64,000 bases of DNA, taken from JBNKFV01 sp050290265. Lineage in GTDB: Bacteria; Pseudomonadota; Gammaproteobacteria; Pseudomonadales; Cellvibrionaceae. The notes under the pieces were generated by a model. That model did no database searches and was not told where the DNA came from. It saw nothing but the letters and a program-made list of their open reading frames with translations. Positions 35,002 to 43,882 of this stretch are shown here, in pieces. The position numbers were made by a program, and so were the translations under genes. Location of the stretch: NCBI GenBank assembly GCA_050290265.1, contig JBNKHI010000002.1:112144-176143 (forward strand), read 5' to 3'. The stretch's first letter is position 1. Each line of letters opens with the position of its first letter.

Positions 35002-35748
35002 ATGACAGACGCACTTGGCTACAGAGCAAAATTTGGTGTTTTAGGCCCGTCAACCAACACCACTGTACAACCAGAATTTGATGATATGCGCCCAGAAGGC
35101 GTAACGAACCATTACAGCCGCATCATTATTCAAAACGCGAATGCAATCTCTGATGAAACGTTTATGAATGGTACATTGGAAATTGATCGCAATACCATGG
35201 ATGCCGTGCGCGGTGTAATGACGTGTTCACCGGACTACCTGGTAATGGGTATGTCTGCCGTAACATTCTACGGCGGTGCTGAAGGTGCAAACAACTGGTC
35301 AAAAGAAATCGAAAACGAAACCGGCTTAAAAGTTTCGGTAGGTTCCTTGTCAGTTATCGAAGCCTTTAAAGCAATTGGCGGCATTAAAAAAGTTGCCTTT
35401 TTGTCGCCATATTATCCAGTGGCTAACAAAGAAGTTTCTAATTTCTTAAGCGATTACGGTATAGAAACCGTTCGCGACAAACCTTTGCGCTGCCCAACTT
35501 GGACGGCCATTGCCGAAGTTCAACCTAAAACCGTTCGTGACGTTGTTGCTGAATTAGATGGTGATGATGTGGATGCAATTCTGCAAGTCGGTACTAACCT
35601 GTCAATGGCCAAACTGGCAGGTAATCTGGAACTTGCTTTGGGCAAGCCGGTTGTTGCTATTAATACTGCTACCTACTGGCACGCACTACGGACCTTCGGT
35701 ATTACTGACAAAATCAGCGGGTTTGGCCGAATCCTCGAGGAATTCTAA
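35002..35748 (+). CDS. Maleate isomerase / arylmalonate decarboxylase family protein lacking both catalytic Cys
   Basis: The 248-residue protein belongs to the Asp/Glu racemase superfamily branch that includes maleate cis-trans isomerase and arylmalonate decarboxylase: FGVLGPSTNTTVQPEF at the start, LVMGMSAVTFYGG in the middle and PVVAINTATYWHALR near the end. The position of the first catalytic Cys (GCTSG-type motif) reads GMSAV, with Met84. The position of the second (SCTNL-type motif) reads VGTNL, with Gly197. It therefore cannot use the usual Cys pair. It may be a divergent isomerase, hydrolase or decarboxylase. It lies between a ring monooxygenase and a deacetylase-fold hydrolase. Confidence 0.82.
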   Translation: MTDALGYRAKFGVLGPSTNTTVQPEFDDMRPEGVTNHYSRIIIQNANAISDETFMNGTLEIDRNTMDAVRGVMTCSPDYLVMGMSAVTFYGGAEGANNWSKEIENETGLKVSVGSLSVIEAFKAIGGIKKVAFLSPYYPVANKEVSNFLSDYGIETVRDKPLRCPTWTAIAEVQPKTVRDVVAELDGDDVDAILQVGTNLSMAKLAGNLELALGKPVVAINTATYWHALRTFGITDKISGFGRILEEF

Positions 35749-35750
35749 GC

Positions 35751-36662
35751 ATGCAATACGATTACGTTCCAATGCCTGAACGCGGCCAGCTTAAATGGCC
35801 GGAAGGCAAAACCGTCGCCTTAATTCTTACGTTCAATCTGGAGACATGGGATTTAACCAAAGATACCGACCAGCCCTATTATGCGGGTGGCCCAGCGATA
35901 TTGCCGAGCACATTGCCCGGCAATATTCCTGACTATCCAAACTTCACCTGGCGCGAATACGGCCAGCGTGTTGGGATCTGGCGCCTATACGATTTGTTCG
36001 ACGAACTTGGCGTAAAAGCGAGCTGTACAACTAATGCTGTCACATTCGATCGTCGCGAAGCCATGGTTAAAGCCTGTTTAGATCGCGGCTGGGAATTATT
36101 AGCTCACAACTTTGAACAAGGCGAACTATTAACGGATTTCGCTCACGACGAAGCCCGTGAGCGCGAAGTGATAGCACGCTCGATCGAAACTTATGAAAAA
36201 AATGTGGGTAAGCGACCTCAAGGTTGGTTGTCATCATCGCTACGCGGCACATTAAATACACCATCAATTCTTGCACAAGAAGGCTTTAAATTTTACTGCG
36301 ACATTATGAACGATGATCAACCGTACATGATCCGCACGGATAATGGGCCTATTGTCTCCATGCCCTACTCCAACGAAATTAACGACTTCACTATTCTCAC
36401 GCGTCGCAATCACACCACCGATGAGTATCGCGATATTTTAATTGAAGAATTGAACGTGTTGCATGCAGAAGGTGCCACGCAAGCCCGAATCATGAATGTG
36501 GGCCTGCATCCCCATGTGTCTGGCCGCGCTTACCGTATTCGTGCACTGCGCGAATTTATTGAACACGCCAAATCACTGCCTGGAGTCTGGTGGACAACCC
36601 GCGAAGAAATTGCGGACTGGTACCTAACCCAGCAGCAAGATCATATTCCGGGTCAGGTCTAA
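35751..36662 (+). CDS. Polysaccharide-deacetylase-fold hydrolase (PuuE/imidase-like), cassette A
   Basis: The 303-residue protein has the NodB-like barrel but looks like the PuuE allantoinase branch, which hydrolyses small amides, not polysaccharides. The usual TFDDG is replaced by LTFNLETWD, and the HxxxH motif reads AHNFEQ, with the second His missing. YGQRVGIWRLYDLFDE and GWLSSSLRGTLNTPSILAQEGFKF are conserved in the branch. Metal-independent cyclic imidases have been reported in this fold, so ring-opening of an imide or hydrolysis of an N-acyl intermediate is a reasonable inference. It starts two bases after the isomerase-like gene. Confidence 0.82.
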   Translation: MQYDYVPMPERGQLKWPEGKTVALILTFNLETWDLTKDTDQPYYAGGPAILPSTLPGNIPDYPNFTWREYGQRVGIWRLYDLFDELGVKASCTTNAVTFDRREAMVKACLDRGWELLAHNFEQGELLTDFAHDEAREREVIARSIETYEKNVGKRPQGWLSSSLRGTLNTPSILAQEGFKFYCDIMNDDQPYMIRTDNGPIVSMPYSNEINDFTILTRRNHTTDEYRDILIEELNVLHAEGATQARIMNVGLHPHVSGRAYRIRALREFIEHAKSLPGVWWTTREEIADWYLTQQQDHIPGQV

Positions 36663-36716
36663 TTGTTCTATTGCCGACACGTCGTGACAACTATTTAGCT
36701 ATTCAGGAGCAACCGC

Positions 36717-38243
36717 ATGACTAACGCCCTACTCAATGAAACCACCATTCCGGTTCCGCAGAGCGAAGCTGTGCGGCAGCTGTTAGCAACAACTCCGGAT
36801 AAGCAACTGTTTATCAATGGTGAATTTTGTGATGCCAAAAGCGCCCAGTTTTTGGAAACATTTGATCCCGCGACGGGGACCTTAATCGCGCGTATTGCGA
36901 ATGCTGGCGCCGACGATATCAATGCGGCTGTGAGCGCTGCTCGTCACGCTTTATCCGGTCCGTGGGCGACGACAACACCACTGGAACGCAGCATGCTGTT
37001 ATTGCGCATTGCTGAGTTGATCGAAAAAAACATGGAAGAGCTGTGTGAATTGGAAATTCTTGATCAAGGTAAAGCCTGGGGCGTTGCCGCTTGGGCGGAA
37101 GTACCTGCGGCAGCGGCACAGTTTCGCTATTTTGCTGGCCAGGCGCTCAACATCGAAGGCCAAACGATTAACACCTCGGTCAACTACCAGCCAGCTGGAA
37201 AAGCTGTACAAGCATGGACGGTGCGTGAACCGGTGGGTGTTGTAGCCGCAATTACCCCTTGGAATTCGCCACTGGTACTGACGGCAATGAAGCTGGCACC
37301 AGCCCTTGCAGCAGGGTGTACCGTGGTACACAAACCTGCCGAGCTAACGTCATTAACTGCATTGCGTTTGGCGGAATTAATGGCTGAAGCTGGCGTACCG
37401 GAAGGTGTTATGAATGTGGTTACTGGTGAAGGTACTGTTACCGGTTCACTGTTGGCCAGTCATCCGGACGTCGATAAAATTGCCTTTACCGGTTCGACAG
37501 CAACTGGGCGCGCAATTGTTGAAGCCAGTAAGAGTAATTTGAAACGCGTAACATTAGAGCTTGGTGGAAAATCCCCCGCTATTGTACTGCCCGATGCAGA
37601 CCTGGACCTGACGATCCCTGGCATAGCCAACGGTATTTTCTTTAATGGTGGGCAAGTGTGTGTCGCTAACTCGCGCGCTTATATCCATCGCTCTATTTTC
37701 GAAAAGGTTCTCGAAGGTATTGCGGCCTATGGTAGTAGTTTGAAAATGGGCCATGGTCTGGACCGTGATAACCAACTCGGGCCAGTGGTATCACCGCAGC
37801 AAGCCGAAAAAATCGAAAGCTACATTAAGAATGCTAAACAGACTGGCGCCAGTATAGTTTGTGGCGGTGAACGTTTTGGTAGTAATGGCACGTTTATTCA
37901 GCCTACGGTTGTAACCGGCACAAACAACAAAATGCCTATTCACTGTGACGAAGTATTTGGCCCTGTTTTGGTGGCCGAACCTTACGATGATATTGAAGAA
38001 GCACTAGCTTGGGGCAATGATAGTCAATTTGGTCTTGCAAGTAGCATTTGGACACAAGACTTTTCCAGTGCTCAACGCTTATCGCGACGCATTCAGGCCG
38101 GCACAGTGTGGATCAACACCCATTCTATGTTTGATGCTTCCCTACCTATTGGCGGCATGAAACAGTCAGGTTACGGTCGCGACAGTGGCAAGCAGGCTTT
38201 GGATAATTATCTGGACTGGAAAACGATTTGCGCCGTTGTATAA
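36717..38243 (+). CDS. NAD(P)-dependent aldehyde dehydrogenase (2)
   Basis: A 508-residue ALDH. TPWNSPLVLTAMKLAPALAA and FTGSTATGRAIVEAS bind the cofactor, LELGGKSPAIV holds the general base Glu, and NGGQVCVANSRAYI the catalytic Cys. CDEVFGPVL follows. AGGAG precedes the start. It is the last gene of the monooxygenase operon and ends at an intrinsic terminator. It is probably a semialdehyde dehydrogenase acting on a ring-cleavage product, by analogy with other ring-cleavage operons. Confidence 0.9.
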   Translation: MTNALLNETTIPVPQSEAVRQLLATTPDKQLFINGEFCDAKSAQFLETFDPATGTLIARIANAGADDINAAVSAARHALSGPWATTTPLERSMLLLRIAELIEKNMEELCELEILDQGKAWGVAAWAEVPAAAAQFRYFAGQALNIEGQTINTSVNYQPAGKAVQAWTVREPVGVVAAITPWNSPLVLTAMKLAPALAAGCTVVHKPAELTSLTALRLAELMAEAGVPEGVMNVVTGEGTVTGSLLASHPDVDKIAFTGSTATGRAIVEASKSNLKRVTLELGGKSPAIVLPDADLDLTIPGIANGIFFNGGQVCVANSRAYIHRSIFEKVLEGIAAYGSSLKMGHGLDRDNQLGPVVSPQQAEKIESYIKNAKQTGASIVCGGERFGSNGTFIQPTVVTGTNNKMPIHCDEVFGPVLVAEPYDDIEEALAWGNDSQFGLASSIWTQDFSSAQRLSRRIQAGTVWINTHSMFDASLPIGGMKQSGYGRDSGKQALDNYLDWKTICAVV

Positions 38244-38289
38244 ACATAACGCATAACCACAACGTATTAGCAAATACGTAATTTCCCAG

Positions 38290-38325
38290 GGCTATGTGAA
38301 AAAGATATTTTCTCATAGCCTTTTT
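38290..38325 (+). terminator. Intrinsic terminator after aldehyde dehydrogenase 2
   Basis: GGCTATGTGAAAA pairs with TTTTCTCATAGCC (one mismatch) and five T follow. The remaining gap to 38628 is AT-rich, with no ORF I trust. Confidence 0.85.
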
Positions 38326-38627
38326 ATAAGCCTTTCGTTGTAATGTTTAGCAGCACAACTCATACATTCCAGTGGTTCTCTGTCTCTTTTAACACAATCG
38401 CATGCCCCTAAGATAACAGCTACGAAAAATATTCTACTAAGCGCTTACCGCTTCTCATTTCTGCGTTACACTACAGGTCCAACCTGAAAATCAAGAACCA
38501 AAAGTATGACCGCTAACACCTGAATGTCCAGGCGGCCATGGTATAAATCTTGCTGACTTATCAGACACGATTAAACGCTATTAAGCCCTCAATATCACAC
38601 AACACATTATGGAGAACCGGTTCCAAA

Positions 38628-39323
38628 ATGATTCAGCTAATAAAACCTAGCGCTTGTGTTATTGATAACAACAACTGCCCCCTATTCAAAAACCTTTCTG
38701 CCCCCGAATTGCAAATGCTGGCGAATGCCGCACGTTTTAAAGTGATTAATGAACAACAACACCTTTGTTCACAAAGCTCCCCGTCAGATCGCGTCTTCAA
38801 CATCATTTCTGGTGCTGCCTCAGTTGAACGGATTTCCTGCAACGGACGCAGGCAAATATTAGGCTTTGTTTTTCCAGGGGACTTTGTTGGACTTACAAAT
38901 TCGGACCACTTTGAGTACGGTGTACGAAGCTTGGGCTGCCTAACCGCTTATGAATTCCCCAGGAAAGTGATGAGTGGGCTGGTCGATACCATACCAACCC
39001 TTAAGGAAAACATTAAAGATATTGAAGGCTTAGTGCTATCACTTACATTTGATCAGGTTTACCTATTAGGCCAAAAAAAAGCTGACGAGCGTTTATGTTT
39101 TCTTTTTATACATTTACTAACACGCTTACCGGATGCAACACCAACACATATTGAACTACCTATGAACCGCCTGGATATTGCAGATTATCTGGGATTAACG
39201 GTCGAAACTGTCAGCCGCTCACTGACCAAGCTCCGAAAAGAGGGGCTGATCTCAACCCCTGGGCCACATGCGATTCAAATTCATGATATTAATTCAGTCA
39301 AGGAGCGCGCTAGCATTGAATGA
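38628..39323 (+). CDS. Crp/Fnr-family transcriptional regulator (paralogue 2)
   Basis: A 231-residue regulator from the ATG at 38628, which has GGAGA 12 bases upstream; a TTG at 38550 would add 26 residues. The sensor domain contains RQILGFVFPGDFVGLTNSDHFEYG and the C-terminal helix-turn-helix reads TVETVSRSLTKLRKEG with the FNR-like ExxSR pattern. Two N-terminal Cys (residues 10 and 17) are spaced C-X6-C, unlike the FNR cluster, so oxygen sensing by an iron-sulfur cluster is not supported. It is the close paralogue of the protein at 11707, and the two lie near the two ends of cassette A. Confidence 0.88.
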   Translation: MIQLIKPSACVIDNNNCPLFKNLSAPELQMLANAARFKVINEQQHLCSQSSPSDRVFNIISGAASVERISCNGRRQILGFVFPGDFVGLTNSDHFEYGVRSLGCLTAYEFPRKVMSGLVDTIPTLKENIKDIEGLVLSLTFDQVYLLGQKKADERLCFLFIHLLTRLPDATPTHIELPMNRLDIADYLGLTVETVSRSLTKLRKEGLISTPGPHAIQIHDINSVKERASIE

Positions 39324-39356
39324 AGTTTCAAGGAGATCTGCAGTACAGGGCTAACA

Positions 39357-39680
39357 CTAGCTTGCTAAAATTTCCTGCTTTTTCTTGTCGTATTCTTCCT
39401 GGGTAATTGCACCTTTCTCTAACAATATATACAGGCGCTCCAGTTCGCCAATAGACGGATCACCGGAATACAACAATTTTTGATCTGGTCCAATAAAACA
39501 CCAGATTAATGCCACAAGCCAGCCCACACCGAAAACCATACCGCCTAAAATATTGACTAACACAATGGGTATTTTATGAGGGTGATCTCTCGCAATAGCA
39601 ACAATTGACGGTAACAATGCCAACGGCAGTATGAGAAACAACATCATAAAATTTAATAAACTAAATCCTCCAATACCCAT
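39357..39680 (-). CDS. Small membrane protein: superinfection-immunity-like plus SHOCT domain
   Basis: The 107-residue protein has two hydrophobic helices (residues 8-28 and 38-62, the latter ILGGMVFGVGWLVALIWCFIG) that resemble the superinfection immunity (Imm_superinfect) family. A C-terminal SHOCT module, ELERLYILLEKGAITQEEYDKKKQEIL, follows. SHOCT is a short oligomerisation domain often at protein ends. The gene stands alone, has no catabolic neighbours on its transcript, and its function in bacteria is unclear. Confidence 0.8.
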   Translation of the reverse strand: MGIGGFSLLNFMMLFLILPLALLPSIVAIARDHPHKIPIVLVNILGGMVFGVGWLVALIWCFIGPDQKLLYSGDPSIGELERLYILLEKGAITQEEYDKKKQEILAS

Positions 39681-39756
39681 TTTAGCTCCTTATCTCTTCC
39701 GATTATTGAGAGCGTGATTCCATTGTAGACCCATGCTACTGCTATAAATTCCCAAA

Positions 39757-39793
39757 TAAGGTAATTGGACAAAATTATTGCCCAATTACCTTA
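39757..39793 (-). terminator. Hairpin terminator candidate after hyuB
   Basis: A perfect 12-base stem (TAAGGTAATTGG / CCAATTACCTTA) with a 13-base loop begins 50 bases downstream of the hyuB-like stop. On the minus strand only three T follow, so it is a weak intrinsic terminator or an RNA-stabilising hairpin. Confidence 0.55.
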
Positions 39794-39842
39794 GCGAGTC
39801 AGCAGATACTTATCAGAGATAAAGGCACCTAAAACAGTCGTT

Positions 39843-41714
39843 TTAAGACACCGCTTTTTTCTGAAATGTTGGCGTGATTGGCGGCTCAAGATGAGTCTCT
39901 TCGAGACAACGTGCCTTAATTTCTTCTACAGTACCACCATAATTAAACAAGGGTATTTCACCTCGGATCTCACTCAAGCTAGACCGCAAGGCTGCTGTTG
40001 CAGCTTCATCCACAGCGCCATCAACAATGACAACACCGTATCGTTTGGCCCCTTCAACCGTTACCAGGTTACGATTAACATCATCCAGTACAGCTTGCAC
40101 AGGACGCTGGTATGGGTCACCCCAGCCACCGCCGCCCCAGGTATTAAAATACAGCAAGTCGCCGGCGTTAACTTTTACGTTTTCACACTTAGCGGGCAAC
40201 CATTCTTCACTGCCATCAACGCGAACCATACGCTTAGTTGACCGCACACCCGGCTCACCACCGTTAACACCCCATGGGTAAACCAACCAACGATCATCAT
40301 GAATTGCGATATGACCATCACACAAGAAGCGATACGCAACCGTCAATCCGTTACCACCACGGTTTAAACCAGCACCACCCGAGTCTGGAATAGTTTCATA
40401 GGTCTCTATTCGCATTGGGAAATACGATTCAATAAATTCGTTAGGTACGTTGGTAAAGCCTGGCCACAACGAATGCCCATCAGGCCCGTCACCGATTGGG
40501 CGACCGGGAATACCACCAAATCCGATCTGGAATAACTGGAACCACTCACCCTTGTCGTCATAACCCGAGTAGAACAAATGCGGTGAATCAGAAAAGCCGG
40601 CGGCGTTCAGTAGTTCTTTCGGCGCACCCATACCCAATAGCGCACCCAGAATGTCAAAGATACGGCCCAAAGCATGGGTACGGCCTGACAAGGCCGCAGG
40701 ATATTTTGGTTTTAATAAGGTGCCTTCTGGAATACGTACATCCACCAGGTCGTAAAACCCGTCATTGAAAATAATCTGCGGATCAACCACATTAATGGTG
40801 AAGGAACCAAAAAACATTTTGAACATTTCTTCGTTCAAATAAAAATTCACAGAACTTTGTGCTTGTGGATCTGTGCCATCAAAATCGAAAATGACTTTTT
40901 CGCCTTCACGCCACATTTTACAATTAATTTTGTAGGGTCCCATGCCCTTACCGTCATCACACAAGTAATCACAAAATTCACGTGGCTCTTCCGGAATGAA
41001 CATCTGGATGATCTGGCCCATGGCCATCTTGTTACGTTCCAACATAATTTCCATGGTGGAATCAAACACGTCATCACCAAAACGATCCGCCAATTCAGCA
41101 CAGCGCTTAGCAGCGGTTTTACACGCGGCAACCAATGCGTTCAAATCAAAACGGTTCCACTGTGGCGTACGAACGTTGTGCAATATCATTTCCAGCATGT
41201 CTTCCTGCAACACGCCTTTTTTGTACAACTTAATCGGTGGAATACGTACGCCTTCCTGAAAAATGGTGGTTGCTTCAATTGGCATAGACCCTGGCACCAT
41301 ACCGCCATTATCAGACATGTGGCCAAACATGGCAGACCAGGCGATGTGGCGGCCATTTTTAAACACCGGCACCAACACTAACCAGTCATTCAAATGCGAA
41401 ATGGCGGCATTACACATGTACGGATCATTCGTCAGAATAATATCGCCTTCTTCCAATGTTCCTTCATAAGCTTTGGTAAAGCCCGTAATAAATGAACCCA
41501 TTTGGCCAACCACCATTTTACCATCGCGGTTAGCAATTAATGGGAAGCAGTCGCCCTGCTCGCGAATGCCCGGAGACATTGCGGTGCGGAACAGTACCGC
41601 ATCCATTTCTTCTCGCGCATTACGCAAAGCATTTTCAATGATATCAACCGTAACACCATCTACTTCAACACGTTGTAGTGGGGTTGGGTTGGTTTCTAAA
41701 ATCGTTGCACTCAT
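39843..41714 (-). CDS. Hydantoinase B / oxoprolinase family subunit (HyuB-like)
   Basis: The 623-residue protein matches HyuB-type subunits of ATP-dependent N-methylhydantoinase, 5-oxoprolinase and acetone carboxylase. Landmarks are AMSPGIREQGDCFPLIA, GDIILTNDPYMCNAAISHLNDW, FGHMSDNGGMVPGSM, and the glycine-rich DSGGAGLNRGGNGLTVAY. The partner HyuA gene lies 14 bases upstream on the same strand. Such complexes cleave five-membered lactam or hydantoin rings at ATP expense. Here the pair is the distal part of an operon with CoA-transferase and HMG-CoA-lyase-like genes, so a lactam-type intermediate is likely. Confidence 0.88.
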   Translation of the reverse strand: MSATILETNPTPLQRVEVDGVTVDIIENALRNAREEMDAVLFRTAMSPGIREQGDCFPLIANRDGKMVVGQMGSFITGFTKAYEGTLEEGDIILTNDPYMCNAAISHLNDWLVLVPVFKNGRHIAWSAMFGHMSDNGGMVPGSMPIEATTIFQEGVRIPPIKLYKKGVLQEDMLEMILHNVRTPQWNRFDLNALVAACKTAAKRCAELADRFGDDVFDSTMEIMLERNKMAMGQIIQMFIPEEPREFCDYLCDDGKGMGPYKINCKMWREGEKVIFDFDGTDPQAQSSVNFYLNEEMFKMFFGSFTINVVDPQIIFNDGFYDLVDVRIPEGTLLKPKYPAALSGRTHALGRIFDILGALLGMGAPKELLNAAGFSDSPHLFYSGYDDKGEWFQLFQIGFGGIPGRPIGDGPDGHSLWPGFTNVPNEFIESYFPMRIETYETIPDSGGAGLNRGGNGLTVAYRFLCDGHIAIHDDRWLVYPWGVNGGEPGVRSTKRMVRVDGSEEWLPAKCENVKVNAGDLLYFNTWGGGGWGDPYQRPVQAVLDDVNRNLVTVEGAKRYGVVIVDGAVDEAATAALRSSLSEIRGEIPLFNYGGTVEEIKARCLEETHLEPPITPTFQKKAVS

Positions 41715-41728
41715 CGTTCTATCCCCAC

Positions 41729-43789
41729 TTATTTAACTGGATTGATCAATAGGTTGCCCACGGCATCGACACTGGCTGCGTAACCCGGCAGGACCACAGT
41801 GGTGGAATCCATTTCTGTAACAATAGCGGGACCCGCCACCACCAAACCACTATGCAGTTTATTGCGGTCGTACAATGCGCCATCGTGCCACTCACCGCTG
41901 TAAAAGAAGCGCGTATCTTGAATTTTGCAGTCCTCTAAAGCGAGGTTATCTGCTCCTTGCAGACGTTCAGCAATTGAACCGGAAACCGCTCTAACAACTG
42001 CACGAATCATTAAGATTTCATGGCCGTCTCCCAACTTAAAGGTGAACAGTTTTTCGTGCTCTTGATCAAAATGGTCCGTTAACACCGCCAAACCCTGTGC
42101 CTTTAATTCCTCCGCTGTAAAATCAACGCTGATTTCAAAAGCCTGCCCTGCGTAACGCAGATCAGCCTGGTAGGTCACTTCCAATTTATCCTCAGCAATA
42201 CCGTCGGCAATAAGCGATTCCGCAGCTCGCGCACGCAGTTCAGCCAAGTCAACCAACAACGCTTCGGCTGTAGTCTTTTCAGCAAGTGTCAAATAGGTTC
42301 GAGTAGCTTCATCCTGTACTTGCGTGGTTGCATCACCATACGCACAAAGTACACCGGGGCCAGGCGGCACAATGACTGGCCACGCATCGGTTAGAATACC
42401 CAAGGCATTTGCATGCAGAGGACCGGCTCCACCAAAGCCCACTAACGCAAAATCACGTGGGTCATAGCCTTGTTCAACAGATACCAAACGCAGTGCTCCA
42501 AACATGGCTTCATTAGCAATTTTGATAATGCCTTCCGCTGCTTCCATCAAACCAATACCCATAGCGTCGGCAACTTTTTGTACAGCAGCAACCGCCGCAT
42601 CACGATCAATCGCCATCGCGCCACCCAACTGTGCATCAGAAGGCAAGTAACCTAATACAACATTGGCATCACACACGGTAGGCTCGGTGCCGCCTTTCAT
42701 ATAAGCCGCAGGTCCTGGCACGGCACCCGCAGACTCAGGCCCCACACGCAATGCTTTAGTTAACTCAGGGACAAAGGCAATTGAACCACCACCCGCACCC
42801 ACTGTGCGCACATCAACCGATGGCGCACGGACGCGCACATCACCCACAATGGTTTCGCGCCGCACTTTAGCTTTGGAACCTTGAATCAACGCCACGTCGG
42901 TAGACGTACCGCCCATATCGAACGTTAAAATGTTGTCATAGCCCGCGCGGCTACAAAAATAAATCGCACCAGACACACCACCAGCAGGACCTGACATTAA
43001 GAGATTAACCGGCGAATCTGCAGACGCACGCCCCGATGCCAAACCACCATCAGAACGCAAGATAGAAAGCTGAACATCTTCCCCCATACGATCAATCAGC
43101 GCTTGCTGTAAGTTGTTAACATAGCGTGCAACTTCTGGCCGAACATACGAATTCACTACGGTAGTTTCAGTACGCTCGTATTCCTGCATTTCCGGCACAA
43201 CTTCGCTGGATACCGAGATCGGCATGTTGCCAAAAATTTCTTCTGCAATAGCTTTAGCACGTTGCTCATGCTCACCATTGAGATAAGAGTTTATAAAGCA
43301 AATAGTTAATGCTTCCACTTCACCTTTGGCTGCCAATTTTTTCATGTCAGCGCGCAACGCATCTTCATTCAGTTCACGAACGACGGCACCTTTCGCATCG
43401 ATACGCTCGTCCGCACCGATAGTCAGCTCCAATGGTGCTAACAGTGGATTTTTAACGTAGCTGATCCAGCCACCCAATCCACCGGGACAAAAAGAACGCG
43501 CAACTTGCAACGTTTGCTCATAACCTTTGGTGGTCACTAGGCCAACTTTTGCGCCTTTACCCGTTAATACAGCGTTAGTGGCAACAGTAGTACCGTGCAT
43601 CACGCGTTTGATCTCTTTTGGATCTACACCTGACTCTTCACAAATACGCGCAACCCCGTTCAACACTCCCTCAGACGAATCATGTGGCGTGGATGGCACT
43701 TTGGCCGTGTAGGTTTGCCCTGTTTGTTCATTAATCAGCAGCAAGTCAGTAAACGTGCCACCGACATCGACACCGAGACGATAACTCAT
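41729..43789 (-). CDS. Hydantoinase A / oxoprolinase family subunit (HyuA-like)
   Basis: A 686-residue ATPase-fold subunit. LGVDVGGTFTDLLLI at the N-terminus and ILTFDMGGTSTDVALIQG at about residue 300 are the two phosphate-binding loops of the ASKHA superfamily; VMHGTTVATNAVLTGKGAKVGLVTT and VGAGGGSIA are typical of HyuA. Together with HyuB it forms an ATP-dependent lactamase or hydantoinase (or, less likely here, a carboxylase). It lies 93 bases downstream of the HMG-CoA-lyase-like gene in the same orientation. The substrate class, a five-membered cyclic amide, supports the imide/lactam hypothesis for the island. Confidence 0.88.
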   Translation of the reverse strand: MSYRLGVDVGGTFTDLLLINEQTGQTYTAKVPSTPHDSSEGVLNGVARICEESGVDPKEIKRVMHGTTVATNAVLTGKGAKVGLVTTKGYEQTLQVARSFCPGGLGGWISYVKNPLLAPLELTIGADERIDAKGAVVRELNEDALRADMKKLAAKGEVEALTICFINSYLNGEHEQRAKAIAEEIFGNMPISVSSEVVPEMQEYERTETTVVNSYVRPEVARYVNNLQQALIDRMGEDVQLSILRSDGGLASGRASADSPVNLLMSGPAGGVSGAIYFCSRAGYDNILTFDMGGTSTDVALIQGSKAKVRRETIVGDVRVRAPSVDVRTVGAGGGSIAFVPELTKALRVGPESAGAVPGPAAYMKGGTEPTVCDANVVLGYLPSDAQLGGAMAIDRDAAVAAVQKVADAMGIGLMEAAEGIIKIANEAMFGALRLVSVEQGYDPRDFALVGFGGAGPLHANALGILTDAWPVIVPPGPGVLCAYGDATTQVQDEATRTYLTLAEKTTAEALLVDLAELRARAAESLIADGIAEDKLEVTYQADLRYAGQAFEISVDFTAEELKAQGLAVLTDHFDQEHEKLFTFKLGDGHEILMIRAVVRAVSGSIAERLQGADNLALEDCKIQDTRFFYSGEWHDGALYDRNKLHSGLVVAGPAIVTEMDSTTVVLPGYAASVDAVGNLLINPVK

Positions 43790-43882
43790 AGGTATTTCCT
43801 CTTTGTTTTAGCGCTGCCATGCCTGCCGACATAACGTCATTTACACGCTTAATAGAAGTCCAAACAACGAATTTAAAGAATG

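Noticed and set aside
33787..38243. Assignment of the operon to the known nicotinate (nic) or vitamin B6 pathway
   Set aside because: Individual families match, but the ring-cleaving NicX, the deformylase NicD and a Cys-containing maleate isomerase are not seen, so the known pathways do not fit as they stand.
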